Positions 15,304 to 24,121 of a stretch of DNA of 64,000 nucleotides are shown here, one piece after another. The position numbers and the translations under genes were made by a program. Position 1 is the first letter of the stretch. Each line of letters opens with the position of its first letter. Source of the stretch: Bacteroidia bacterium. GTDB lineage: Bacteria; Bacteroidota; Bacteroidia; 2-12-FULL-35-15. The notes beneath the pieces are model-generated. The model was not told the DNA's origin, ran no database searches, and worked only from the letters and a program-made list of their open reading frames with translations. The stretch spans positions 365,426-429,425 of the forward strand of contig JAURXZ010000008.1 in the NCBI GenBank assembly GCA_030654175.1, written 5' to 3'.

Positions 15304-18156
15304 TCATTTCGCTATCACCACCTTTTGATTTATCATTTGATTACCATTTAGTCCAACAATGAAATAAATACCATTGCTTAGGTTTTCAATATTTATTGTG
15401 TAATTATTTGAAGTATTCAATTTAAAGGTCTGGATCGTTTGTCCTGATTCATTCTTGATCGTATAAATCATTTCATCTATTGATTGCCCTTCAACTCCGC
15501 TCAGGGTAATGGTTATTGAACCATTGCCCGGATTTGGAAAAACCTTAAGCTGAATATTATTTTCTAATGTTTTTTCCATTCCTGTAATATTTAAGTTTAC
15601 GCAAGTTGAAGTATCCGTACAACCATTCATTTTAACAATTACGGCATAGTTCCCATTTATTGAAGCGGTATAACTTTGGCTTGTTGCACCTGCAATAACT
15701 GAGTTACCATTGTTACAATTCAACCATTGATATATTGCTCCATTTTGATTTGCAGAAATGGTAAGTCCGCTTAAACTGGTAGTTAAATCCAGCAGTGGGG
15801 TTACATTGATCGTTTTTGTTGCAGTGTTGGAACAATTGTTTCCATCTGTGCCTCTAACAGTATAGGTTGTGGTGGTTGAAGTAATAAAAGGCATTCCATT
15901 GGCAATTCCATCCGACCATATATAAGAAGCTGCTCCTCCTCCTGTTAAAGTAACAATTGTTCCTTCACATACATTGGTAGCACTTGCAGTGGCAGTAACT
16001 GCCGGCAAGGGATTTACATTAATAGTTTTTGTTGCTGTATTGGAACAATTGTTATCATCTGTGCCTGTCACGGTGTATGTACCACTAGTTGATGGAACAA
16101 AGCTAAGTCCATTAGTAACTCCACCAGACCATGTATAAGAGGTTGCTCCATCTCCTGAAAGTGTAATCGAAGTTCCTGCGCAGACTATGGTGCCACTTGC
16201 ATTTGCATTCACTGTTGGTAATGGATTTACATGAATAGTTTTTGTTGAAGTATTGGAACAATTATTTCCATCGGTGCCTGTCACAGTATAAGTAGTTGTA
16301 GCACTAGGAACAAATCCAACCCCATTAATAACTCCGCCAGACCATGTATAAGAGCTTGCTCCTCCACCTGTTAATGTAACAGGATTTCCTACACATACAT
16401 TGGTAGCATTTGCATTCGCAGTCACTGTTGGCAATGGATTTACGTTGATCGTTTTTGTTGCAGTATTAGAACAATTGTTTTTATCTGTTCCGGTAACCGT
16501 ATAGGTAGTAGTAGTTGTTGGAACAAACCCTTGTCCATCAATAACTGCATCAGACCATGTATAGCTGGTGGCTCCTCCACCTGTTAATATAACAGAAGTT
16601 CCTTCGCATACATTGGTATCACTTGCATTGGCTATAACAACAAGTAATGGATTTACTGTAACAATTACTTCTTTGCGGGTTACACTTGCCGCACAGGTAC
16701 TATCCTGCAAATAATAAGTAGTGGTTGTATTTAATATTGGCGTGGTGTAATTTGCCCCTCCTCCTAAATAAGTTCCACCAATAGCTTGATTGTACCAACC
16801 CAAAGTGCCTGTGCCAGCTGCTGATAAACTTGCGGTACTGTTAATGCATATAGTAGCACTTGCTCCAGTTGGTGCTTGCGGTGGAGTGCAGGTATTAATG
16901 TACCTCGCTACGGCAATATAAGAACTATAGCGGCTGGTACTTTCTCCCGCCACCACAATTTTCCCATCGCTCTGGATGGCCACTGAATTGCCACAGTCAG
17001 CACCTTCGAAATCTGTAATTACTATTCCATCAGAGTCTAACGAGCTATCCAAACTACCGTCACTGTTGTAACGGACTAAAGCAAAATCAGTATCATAAGG
17101 GTTTTCATAAGTTGTCAACCCCGTCACCACGATTTTCCCATCATTTTGGGTAGCAACTGATGTAGCAAAATTATAATCAATTCCAACATCCGTAGATACT
17201 TTTCCATTGGATGAAAAGGTACTATCCAAACTACCATCGGTATTGTAACATGCTACACCAAAAACTCTTTTAGAACCAATCTCACCACTTCCAGCTACTA
17301 AAATTTTTCCATCATTCCGGATGGCGATTGATCTACCATTATAAGCATTTCCGATAGTTGTAGTAACTTTTCCGCCAGAGCCGAAGGTGTTATCTATTGT
17401 GCCATTATTGTTGTAACGTATTAAAGCAAAATTACCGTCACCTCCTGCTACTATAATTTTCCCGTCACTCTGGATGGCGACTGACCCTCCGCCAGCCTCA
17501 CCATTTCCGATAGCCGTAGTAATTTTTCCCGCGGAGCCGAAGGTCTGATCCAAACTGCCATCGCTGTTATAGCGGACTAATGCGAAATCATGGTTAACAC
17601 CACTATAACTTTCACCTGCCATCACAATTTTGCCATCACTCTGAATTGCCACTGAATAGCCAAGATCGGAACTTCCGATCATCGTAATAATTTTGCCGGA
17701 GGAGCCAAAGGTATTATCCAAGCTGCCATTGCTGTTGTAACGCACTAAAGCAAAACGATAGATGTAACTACCAATATTAGTTTCAGTTACGCCCGCCACC
17801 ACAATTTTACCATCACTCTGTATAGCGACTGAATTGCCCCCTTCCCCGCCAATTCCGAAATCGGTAGTTACTTTCCCATTAGAGCCAAATGTGTTATCCA
17901 AACTGCCATTACTGTTATATCGTATTAAAGCAAAAGATCCGTTAAAACTATCAAGACCAATCATACTCTGACAGCCTCCCGCCACAACAATTTTGCCATC
18001 CGACTGGATGGCAATTGAATAGGCTGCGGCCTCCATTCCGATAGACGAAACAACTTTTCCATTGATGCCAAAAGTGCTGTCCAAAGAGCTTGGCTGAGCG
18101 TACGAACTATATAATGCAGCATTTAGAATATAGGTTATAAGAATGATTTTTTTCAT
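15304..18156 (-). CDS. Secreted delta-60 repeat / Ig-like protein with T9SS type A sorting domain
   Basis: 950 residues. Signal peptide 1-20 (ending SSYAQ). Residues about 25-430 hold roughly eight delta-60 repeats with the pattern SVAIQSDGKIVVAG...FALVRYN.DGSLD.TFG. Then come a linker with TPPQAPTG, a disulfide-type Ig-like module and four near-identical modules (about 500-800), each with VC.GT...L.GGGA.SYTWS and ending TKTINVNPLP. The last ~75 residues, starting KVFPNPGNGSITI and ending NQKVVIAK, form a type A T9SS C-terminal signal, so the protein is exported across the outer membrane and anchored or released. Function is probably adhesive or structural; no enzyme motif was seen. Confidence 0.87.
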   Translation of the reverse strand: MKKIILITYILNAALYSSYAQPSSLDSTFGINGKVVSSIGMEAAAYSIAIQSDGKIVVAGGCQSMIGLDSFNGSFALIRYNSNGSLDNTFGSNGKVTTDFGIGGEGGNSVAIQSDGKIVVAGVTETNIGSYIYRFALVRYNSNGSLDNTFGSSGKIITMIGSSDLGYSVAIQSDGKIVMAGESYSGVNHDFALVRYNSDGSLDQTFGSAGKITTAIGNGEAGGGSVAIQSDGKIIVAGGDGNFALIRYNNNGTIDNTFGSGGKVTTTIGNAYNGRSIAIRNDGKILVAGSGEIGSKRVFGVACYNTDGSLDSTFSSNGKVSTDVGIDYNFATSVATQNDGKIVVTGLTTYENPYDTDFALVRYNSDGSLDSSLDSDGIVITDFEGADCGNSVAIQSDGKIVVAGESTSRYSSYIAVARYINTCTPPQAPTGASATICINSTASLSAAGTGTLGWYNQAIGGTYLGGGANYTTPILNTTTTYYLQDSTCAASVTRKEVIVTVNPLLVVIANASDTNVCEGTSVILTGGGATSYTWSDAVIDGQGFVPTTTTTYTVTGTDKNNCSNTATKTINVNPLPTVTANANATNVCVGNPVTLTGGGASSYTWSGGVINGVGFVPSATTTYTVTGTDGNNCSNTSTKTIHVNPLPTVNANASGTIVCAGTSITLSGDGATSYTWSGGVTNGLSFVPSTSGTYTVTGTDDNNCSNTATKTINVNPLPAVTATASATNVCEGTIVTLTGGGAASYIWSDGIANGMPFITSTTTTYTVRGTDGNNCSNTATKTINVTPLLDLTTSLSGLTISANQNGAIYQWLNCNNGNSVIAGATSQSYTASINGNYAVIVKMNGCTDTSTCVNLNITGMEKTLENNIQLKVFPNPGNGSITITLSGVEGQSIDEMIYTIKNESGQTIQTFKLNTSNNYTINIENLSNGIYFIVGLNGNQMINQKVVIAK

Positions 18157-18409
18157 TTTTGAGGGAGATATAATGGATCATAATTTATTGTTCAAAGCTA
18201 ATTGCACTTTTACCCCTTGCTTTATATTTTCGTTGAGTGCCATTAATTAATAGGGAAAACATTTAAAAAGTTTTCTTGGAAAAAGATCTTCCCATTATAA
18301 ACCCCGACTGCACTTTTCATTGAGAGGACATGGGAAAAAATATACCCAATCCGGAACTTAAAACCTTCAAAACAATCGTTTTAAAAATCCAATTTTTATC
18401 AATAATGTA

Positions 18410-18417
18410 TATATTTG
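18410..18417 (+). promoter_or_regulatory. Candidate -7 promoter element of glyA
   Basis: TATATTTG matches TAnnTTTG. It is about 150 bp upstream of the glyA ATG, which would give a leader containing the 18484-18514 hairpin. Confidence 0.4.
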
Positions 18418-18483
18418 CATCCGGTTAATTGGGAATGGTGCACAAACCCAATTATGTTGAAATTTAAATTGCTGTTGGAGATA

Positions 18484-18514
18484 ACCCTAACAGGGTTTGA
18501 AACCCTGTCAGGGT
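18484..18514. repeat. CTGACAGG hairpin, copy 1
   Basis: ACCCTAACAGGGTTT and AAACCCTGTCAGGGT pair at 14 of 15 positions around a single G. The same hairpin family occurs at 19864 and 38543. Confidence 0.8.
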
Positions 18515-18566
18515 AAAAAGAGATTGAAATAAATATATATCATATTTTAAAAACCATACAAACACT

Positions 18567-19838
18567 ATGAAAAAAGACAAAGTAATTTTTGATCTGATTG
18601 CAAAAGAAAAAAAACGTCAAACAATAGGACTTGAACTTATTGCTTCCGAAAATTATGTGAGTGAGGATGTGATGAAAGCAATGGGCTCCGTTCTAACAAA
18701 TAAATATGCTGAAGGACTTCCGGGAAAGCGTTATTATGGTGGTTGTGAAATTGTGGATCAGGTAGAGCAAATTGCTATTGATCGTGCGAAGAAATTATTT
18801 AATGCCGAATGGGTGAATGTGCAGCCTCACTCAGGTGCGCAAGCCAATGCAGCAGTGATGTTGGGTGTTTTAAAACCGGGTGATAAAATTTTAGGATTTG
18901 ATCTTTCTCATGGCGGACATCTTACACATGGCTCTCCTGTTAACTTTTCAGGGAAATTGTATGTGCCAAGTTTTTATGGTGTAGAAGAAAAAACCGGTAA
19001 GATCGATTTCAAAAAGATTGAAGCCACAGCAGTAAAAGAAAAACCAAAATTAATTATCTGTGGAGCATCTTCTTATTCTCGTGATTGGGATTATAAAAAA
19101 TTACGTCAGATCGCTGATAAAGTAGGTGCTTTGCTAATGGCTGATATTTCACATCCTTCAGGCTTAATTGCAAGGGGCTTAATGAACGATCCATTGCCTT
19201 ATTGTCATATTGTTACTACTACTACTCATAAGACATTGCGTGGCCCTCGTGGTGGAATGATAATGATGGGTAAAGATTTTCCAAATACTTGGGGCGAAAA
19301 AACGCTGAAAGGTGATGTTAAAATGATGTCCGCCATACTTGATTCAGCCGTATTCCCAGGAACACAAGGTGGTCCGTTAGAACATGTTATTGCTGCTAAA
19401 GCTGTTGCTTTTGGTGAAGCACTGGAAGAAAGTTATATGAAATATTGTATCCAGTTGATGAAAAATGCAAAAGTAATGGCGCAGTGTTTTGTTGACAAAG
19501 GCTACAAAGTGATTTCAGGTGGGACTGATAACCATTGTATGCTTATTGATCTTCGTTCAAAAAATCTGACAGGTAAATTAGCGGAAAATACTCTTGTAAA
19601 AGCGGATATCACAGTAAACAAAAACATGGTTCCTTTTGATGATAAATCACCATTTGTAACTTCAGGAATACGTGTTGGTACGGCTGCTATTACAACCCGC
19701 GGGATAAAAGAAAAACACATCCCTAAAATTGTTGATTTTATTGATAAAGTTTTAATGAATCATGATAATGAAAAAGTAATTACCGATGTTCGTAAGCAGG
19801 TAAACAAGATGATGATTGAGTTTCCTCTTTTTGCTTAA
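18567..19838 (+). CDS. glyA: Serine hydroxymethyltransferase
   Basis: 423 residues, normal for bacterial SHMT. It interconverts serine plus tetrahydrofolate and glycine plus 5,10-methylene-THF, the main one-carbon source. Seen: [11 protein letters not shown] (about 23-33), [15 protein letters not shown] (45-59), QPHSGAQAN (86-94), and the PLP lysine Lys222 in [14 protein letters not shown]. The usual DxAHxAG motif reads DISHPSGLI here, keeping the histidine and aspartate. Flanked by two CTGACAGG hairpins (80 bp before, 25 bp after) and transcribed alone. Confidence 0.97.
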   Translation: MKKDKVIFDLIAKEKKRQTIGLELIASENYVSEDVMKAMGSVLTNKYAEGLPGKRYYGGCEIVDQVEQIAIDRAKKLFNAEWVNVQPHSGAQANAAVMLGVLKPGDKILGFDLSHGGHLTHGSPVNFSGKLYVPSFYGVEEKTGKIDFKKIEATAVKEKPKLIICGASSYSRDWDYKKLRQIADKVGALLMADISHPSGLIARGLMNDPLPYCHIVTTTTHKTLRGPRGGMIMMGKDFPNTWGEKTLKGDVKMMSAILDSAVFPGTQGGPLEHVIAAKAVAFGEALEESYMKYCIQLMKNAKVMAQCFVDKGYKVISGGTDNHCMLIDLRSKNLTGKLAENTLVKADITVNKNMVPFDDKSPFVTSGIRVGTAAITTRGIKEKHIPKIVDFIDKVLMNHDNEKVITDVRKQVNKMMIEFPLFA

Positions 19839-19863
19839 GTTAAGAAAATAAGGAGTTTTCCAG

Positions 19864-19892
19864 ACCTGACAGGTTTTTAAAACCTGTCAGGT
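19864..19892. repeat. CTGACAGG hairpin, copy 2
   Basis: ACCTGACAGGTTTT...AAAACCTGTCAGGT, essentially perfect 14-bp arms, 25 bp after the glyA stop. It could serve as a 3'-end stem, but no T tract follows. Confidence 0.8.
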
Positions 19893-19961
19893 ATTTGAAA
19901 ACACCAGTTTTACATCACAACATGACCTACCAACCATCAACTAACAACTAACAACTATTAT

Positions 19962-20471
19962 CTAAGGAATCCTTCCCCCTTTATAAAAATACTTTTTATA
20001 ATACGTTTCGTCCAGATCATTAATAACAACACCTGTTTTTACTGAAGCATGAGCGAATTTATTGTTTCCTAAAAAAATACCAACATGGGAAATTGTTCCT
20101 TTTCTTATTTTAAAAAACACAATATCGCCTTCCTGTAAATCATTTTTATCTATAGGATTGACCTGTTTCCAAATATCAGAAGAGCCACCCGGTAAATTTA
20201 TGCAATAAACGTTTGTGTATATTTCGTTCACAAAGCCGGAACAATCAATTCCATTTTTTGTACATCCTGCATATTTATAATTTGTTCCAATCCAATCATA
20301 AATTTGATAGTAAAGATAAGGGGTTGCAGCCAGATCGGGTTTTAGAGAATAGGAAGTAAAATATTGCTCAATGGCATGTTTTTTTGCTTTTACCTTTCGT
20401 TTTGTTTTTTTTGATTGTGCACAAATCAACAAAGGCAATAGTAATAGTATAAGAGTAATGCGTATTTTCAT
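19962..20471 (-). CDS. Secreted NlpC/P60 family cell-wall hydrolase
   Basis: 169 residues. Signal peptide 1-19 (LLLLPLLICAQ); the cysteine before AQ is not in a good lipobox, so secretion to the periplasm is more likely than lipidation. A basic stretch (residues 21-32) precedes the NlpC/P60 domain. The catalytic cysteine Cys77 is in GIDCSGFV, His129 in ISHVGIFLG and His141 in FAHAS, the expected C-H-H/polar triad. Such enzymes cleave gamma-D-Glu-diamino acid bonds in peptidoglycan stem peptides. Convergent with glyA. Confidence 0.88.
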   Translation of the reverse strand: MKIRITLILLLLPLLICAQSKKTKRKVKAKKHAIEQYFTSYSLKPDLAATPYLYYQIYDWIGTNYKYAGCTKNGIDCSGFVNEIYTNVYCINLPGGSSDIWKQVNPIDKNDLQEGDIVFFKIRKGTISHVGIFLGNNKFAHASVKTGVVINDLDETYYKKYFYKGGRIP

Positions 20472-20530
20472 TATAAATACAAAGGTGGAAGTTTTTCAGG
20501 ACCTTTCGCTATTTTTCTTTTTGAAGTTTT

Positions 20531-20601
20531 GCGCAATTCTCTACTTCGCTCGAAATGGCATTGAGCGTTGTCATTTCGAGCGGAGTCGAGAAAGTGTGCG
20601 C
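20531..20601. repeat. Inverted TTTCGAGCG repeat pair
   Basis: GCGCAATTCTCTACTTCGCT and following bases (20531-20557) are mirrored by the arm at 20572-20601 (CATTTCGAGCGGAGTCGAGA onward), giving a long imperfect stem in the gap between two minus-strand genes. The same word occurs at 15218. Confidence 0.75.
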
Positions 20602-20664
20602 GGAAATAAGGATGTATATTTTAGAAATCGTTTTGCCGGGTTCTCGTATTCTTCAGAAAAAAAA

Positions 20665-23600
20665 TCAATAAATAACAACCTTTTTAACAATCTTCCTCTC
20701 AGACGAGCTTAAGTTGATCAGATAACTTCCTTTTGCGTAGGCACCAAAATTCATTTGTTTTGAGTAGGTTCCTTCAAAATCCTTAAGTGTTTCCTCATAG
20801 ATCAATTCACCAATTACATTTACGATCTTAAGTGTGTAGGAGTCTCTTTTAGAAACATCAAACGAAACAAAAAAGTTTCCGTCATTTGGATTTGGCGAAA
20901 CCGTGAAAAAATAATCGTTGTTTATTTGCTCAATTCCTGAAACATTAACAGGAATGTCAGCCGAAGGGCAGCCTCCTCCATTAATAATAACACTATAATC
21001 TCCGTTTTGTTTTGCAATGCACGACTGGCTTGTGGCCCCGGCTATTGGTTGTCCGTTCAAATACCATTGATAAGTAGTTCCGGAACTTGATGTTAGCGTG
21101 GACCCGCTTTGAGTAATTACAGGTGTTGGGTTAATGGTAATTGTATAGGAAGAAGGTGTTCCCGGGCAGCCACTTACTGAAGGAGTAACGTTTACCGTTG
21201 AGGTGATAGGACTACCGGTAATATTGCCTGCTTCAAATGAAGGGATATTTCCTGTCCCGCCGGAGGCTATGCCAATAGCGGTGTTAGAGTTCGTCCAGGT
21301 GAATATAGCTCCCGTGGGATTGCCTGAAAAAACAGTTGCCGCAATGGTTCCGCCACATACATCAATATCTGAAATAAAATTTATTGTTGATACAGGAGGC
21401 ACTATTACTGTTATTCCGTTACTGATAGCCGTTCCCGGACAAGTGGAGTTGGAGACCACATTGCAACTGAAGATCGATCCATCAGCTATTGTTGTGGGTG
21501 TATACGTAGCACTCTGAGCGCCTGAAATTGGGTTGCCATTCAATAGCCATTGGTAAACAGGACCAGTTCCGGCATTTGCAGGGGTGGCAGTAAATGTTGC
21601 CGAAGATCCTGAACAACTTGGATTCGTACCTGTAGTCATTGCCACAGCAACCGTTGGAGGAGGTGAAGGGATCAATGCAATAGTAGTGCCTGCACTGGTG
21701 GCTGTAGTAGTACTTAAGCAGGATGCATTGGAGGTAACTGTACATGTTATTACATCATTGTTTGCCAGTGATGTTGGCGTGTAAGATGTTCCAATAACCG
21801 TATTTACTCCGTTTATTTTCCATTGATACACCGGTGTAAGTCCTCCATTAGTGGAAGAAGCGTTAAAGGTAACCGGAACACCCATACATGTGGGATTTGT
21901 ACCTGATGTAATGGCAATTGAAGCTGTGGGACTGGTAATAGTGTTAACTGTTATGGTAACAATACTGCTTGTAATGGTTGTAGGATTTGCACAGGTGGCG
22001 TTTGAGGTTAAAATACAAGTGACCACATCACCATTTGCAAGTGAGGGCGCAGTATGGGAGATACTATTTGTTCCAACAGTTGTACCATTTAGTTTCCATT
22101 CGAAAACGGGGCCATTACCTCCATTAACAGATGTGGCAAAAAATGTAACTGATTGTCCCACGCAAATAGTAGCAGTGCCGGAAGTGATCGATACATTAAT
22201 TTCGGGAACCACCGATGGGGTTACCGTCATCGTTATTCCTGTGCTTATAGCTGTTGTTGGGCTGGCGCAAGGGGCATTGGAAGTAACCTGACAGGTTATA
22301 ATATCACCATTTGCTAAAGTGCCTGATGTGTATGTTGAACTTATTGCTCCTGAAATTGGTGCACCATTCAAATACCAGATATAGCTTGGGCTTGCGCCAC
22401 CATTAACAGGTGTTGCAGTAAAGGTAACGGATGTGCCTCCACAAATTGAATTTGAACCGGTAGTTATAGCAGTGGTTACAGCAGGTGTTACAGAACCAAC
22501 ACTGATATAATTCAGTTTTACTATAGTATCGCTGCCGTTTACATTAGAAGCGATCAGCCTTACGGTATATGTTCCTGTAGCTGTATAGATGTGGGTGGGA
22601 GATTGTGTGGTGTAATCGGTAATACCATCATTGTCTATATCCCAGGCCCAGCCTGTGGTTGCACCTACACTCTGATCAGTGAAAGTAACGGTTAGCGGAG
22701 CTGTGCAGCTGGTAAGGGGAGTTCCTGCAAAGGCTGCATCTGGTGGGCTGTCGCATGCTGTTAAGCATGTGGCTGCTGCGTACCTGGACCTGATATGATT
22801 ACCGGGTAGAGGACCAAAGCCATTGGATAATGGATATGGGCCACTTAAATGGCAATAGCTCATTATTGTGCCTCCATTTATAGGGCCGGGGCCTGCCGTG
22901 CAAGGGCCATCGTCTACGGGAACGCAATTATCTATCGGACCACCGGGCCAGCCGCACCAATGAGTATGCTCGGAGCCAAAATTATGCCCCAACTCATGAG
23001 TAACAATTAATATCGTATTGGAATAAGTTGGGTATAAATTATAGGTGTTGCTGATGTTGCTAAAGCCGTATGAACTACCTTTTCCGGGAGAGCATATTAC
23101 ATCTAAATACGCTACACCGCCAACATTAATAGTTCTGGTGGTTAACAAATGCGCCAGATCGCCATTGAACGTAGTTCGGGTTGCCTGGAAATCATTCAGA
23201 TAACCAGAAGAAGTTGAATTTGAAATATAGGGGTCAGTGGCCGACCAAACATATACTTCTGATAATTCTGTATTGATAACTTCATTATTGAAGAGTACCT
23301 GAACAACATTAAACATACCGGTAACATAATTTACCACATTAATAACGCTTCCCTTATCTACAAACATTTGATAATCACATTCAAAATATATTTTAATACA
23401 ATTAGTGCTTAATAAATTTTCGGAATTACCGGAACCGGAACCTCCCATTTTGGAAGGCAATTGATCTGTTTCGCATTTGAATTCACGCGCAAACTGAACA
23501 TCGCTGTCTTTGTATAAAATGTATATGTTTTTAAGTGTATTGGATGGGTGATTCCATAAACCCAATACCCAATTTTCTTTATCGTATGAAAACACAGCCA

Positions 23601-24075
23601 TAATGGAATTATCAAACATACTCCAACCTGCTAAAGAAGGAGTAATACCCGACACGGTACCCTGATAATAAAGTCCGGGATTGTATTTTACCTTTTCGTT
23701 TTTTCCTGTAACAACAGAAAAAGTGTTGGCCATAATTTTTGCATCATGGAGGTTAAAGGATACATCGCTGTTTGCGGAAAGGGGGATTTTTAAGGTCAAT
23801 GACGAAGGTCTTATCTTATTGATACGTGCCAGTTCATCAAAATTAATTTCAAGAAACACTGCATTTTTAATGTCTTTTTCAACATCAATCGCAGTAGAAT
23901 TTGGAACGATTTTAAAAAGCTGACTGCTTACATTGTCTTCCTTTGAGCTACTATGTAGGGATTGTGCAGGCTTTTTTGTTTGCATGGCTTGATTCGGAGA
24001 ACCTTGTCCCCATGTATTTGCTCCAAGCAAAACAAAGGCGATCAATACAAGTAGTTTTGTTTTCATAGCGTCCAT
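20665..24075 (-). CDS. Secreted reprolysin-like zinc metalloprotease with PKD/Ig repeats and T9SS type A domain
   Basis: 1136 residues. Signal peptide to about 23 (LLGANTWGQ). A propeptide-like region (60-200) precedes the protease domain (about 225-440). The zinc site HELGHNFGSEH puts His360, His364 and His370 as ligands and Glu361 as base (HExxHxxGxxH), followed by a Met-turn in TIMSYCH. A PKD domain is at about 445-520, five or six Ig-like modules at about 530-1000 (pattern SC.G..VTFTATP.NGG..P.Y.W..NG), and a type A sorting domain at the end (FTVSPNPNDGNFFV...KKVVIY). The likely role is extracellular protein digestion. An inner ATG at 24066 is an equally good start. Confidence 0.92.
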   Translation of the reverse strand: MDAMKTKLLVLIAFVLLGANTWGQGSPNQAMQTKKPAQSLHSSSKEDNVSSQLFKIVPNSTAIDVEKDIKNAVFLEINFDELARINKIRPSSLTLKIPLSANSDVSFNLHDAKIMANTFSVVTGKNEKVKYNPGLYYQGTVSGITPSLAGWSMFDNSIMAVFSYDKENWVLGLWNHPSNTLKNIYILYKDSDVQFAREFKCETDQLPSKMGGSGSGNSENLLSTNCIKIYFECDYQMFVDKGSVINVVNYVTGMFNVVQVLFNNEVINTELSEVYVWSATDPYISNSTSSGYLNDFQATRTTFNGDLAHLLTTRTINVGGVAYLDVICSPGKGSSYGFSNISNTYNLYPTYSNTILIVTHELGHNFGSEHTHWCGWPGGPIDNCVPVDDGPCTAGPGPINGGTIMSYCHLSGPYPLSNGFGPLPGNHIRSRYAAATCLTACDSPPDAAFAGTPLTSCTAPLTVTFTDQSVGATTGWAWDIDNDGITDYTTQSPTHIYTATGTYTVRLIASNVNGSDTIVKLNYISVGSVTPAVTTAITTGSNSICGGTSVTFTATPVNGGASPSYIWYLNGAPISGAISSTYTSGTLANGDIITCQVTSNAPCASPTTAISTGITMTVTPSVVPEINVSITSGTATICVGQSVTFFATSVNGGNGPVFEWKLNGTTVGTNSISHTAPSLANGDVVTCILTSNATCANPTTITSSIVTITVNTITSPTASIAITSGTNPTCMGVPVTFNASSTNGGLTPVYQWKINGVNTVIGTSYTPTSLANNDVITCTVTSNASCLSTTTATSAGTTIALIPSPPPTVAVAMTTGTNPSCSGSSATFTATPANAGTGPVYQWLLNGNPISGAQSATYTPTTIADGSIFSCNVVSNSTCPGTAISNGITVIVPPVSTINFISDIDVCGGTIAATVFSGNPTGAIFTWTNSNTAIGIASGGTGNIPSFEAGNITGSPITSTVNVTPSVSGCPGTPSSYTITINPTPVITQSGSTLTSSSGTTYQWYLNGQPIAGATSQSCIAKQNGDYSVIINGGGCPSADIPVNVSGIEQINNDYFFTVSPNPNDGNFFVSFDVSKRDSYTLKIVNVIGELIYEETLKDFEGTYSKQMNFGAYAKGSYLINLSSSERKIVKKVVIY

Positions 24076-24121
24076 TTTTATAGATTATAAGATTGAAATT
24101 TCCTGTTATTTTCTGCTTTAA

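Larger units (their letters stand above)
18157..18566. other. Divergent intergenic region upstream of glyA
   Basis: About 410 bp without a gene. It carries the start region of the delta-60 protein, a TAnnTTTG element at 18410 and a CTGACAGG-type hairpin at 18484, both listed separately. Nothing else recognisable. Confidence 0.5.
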
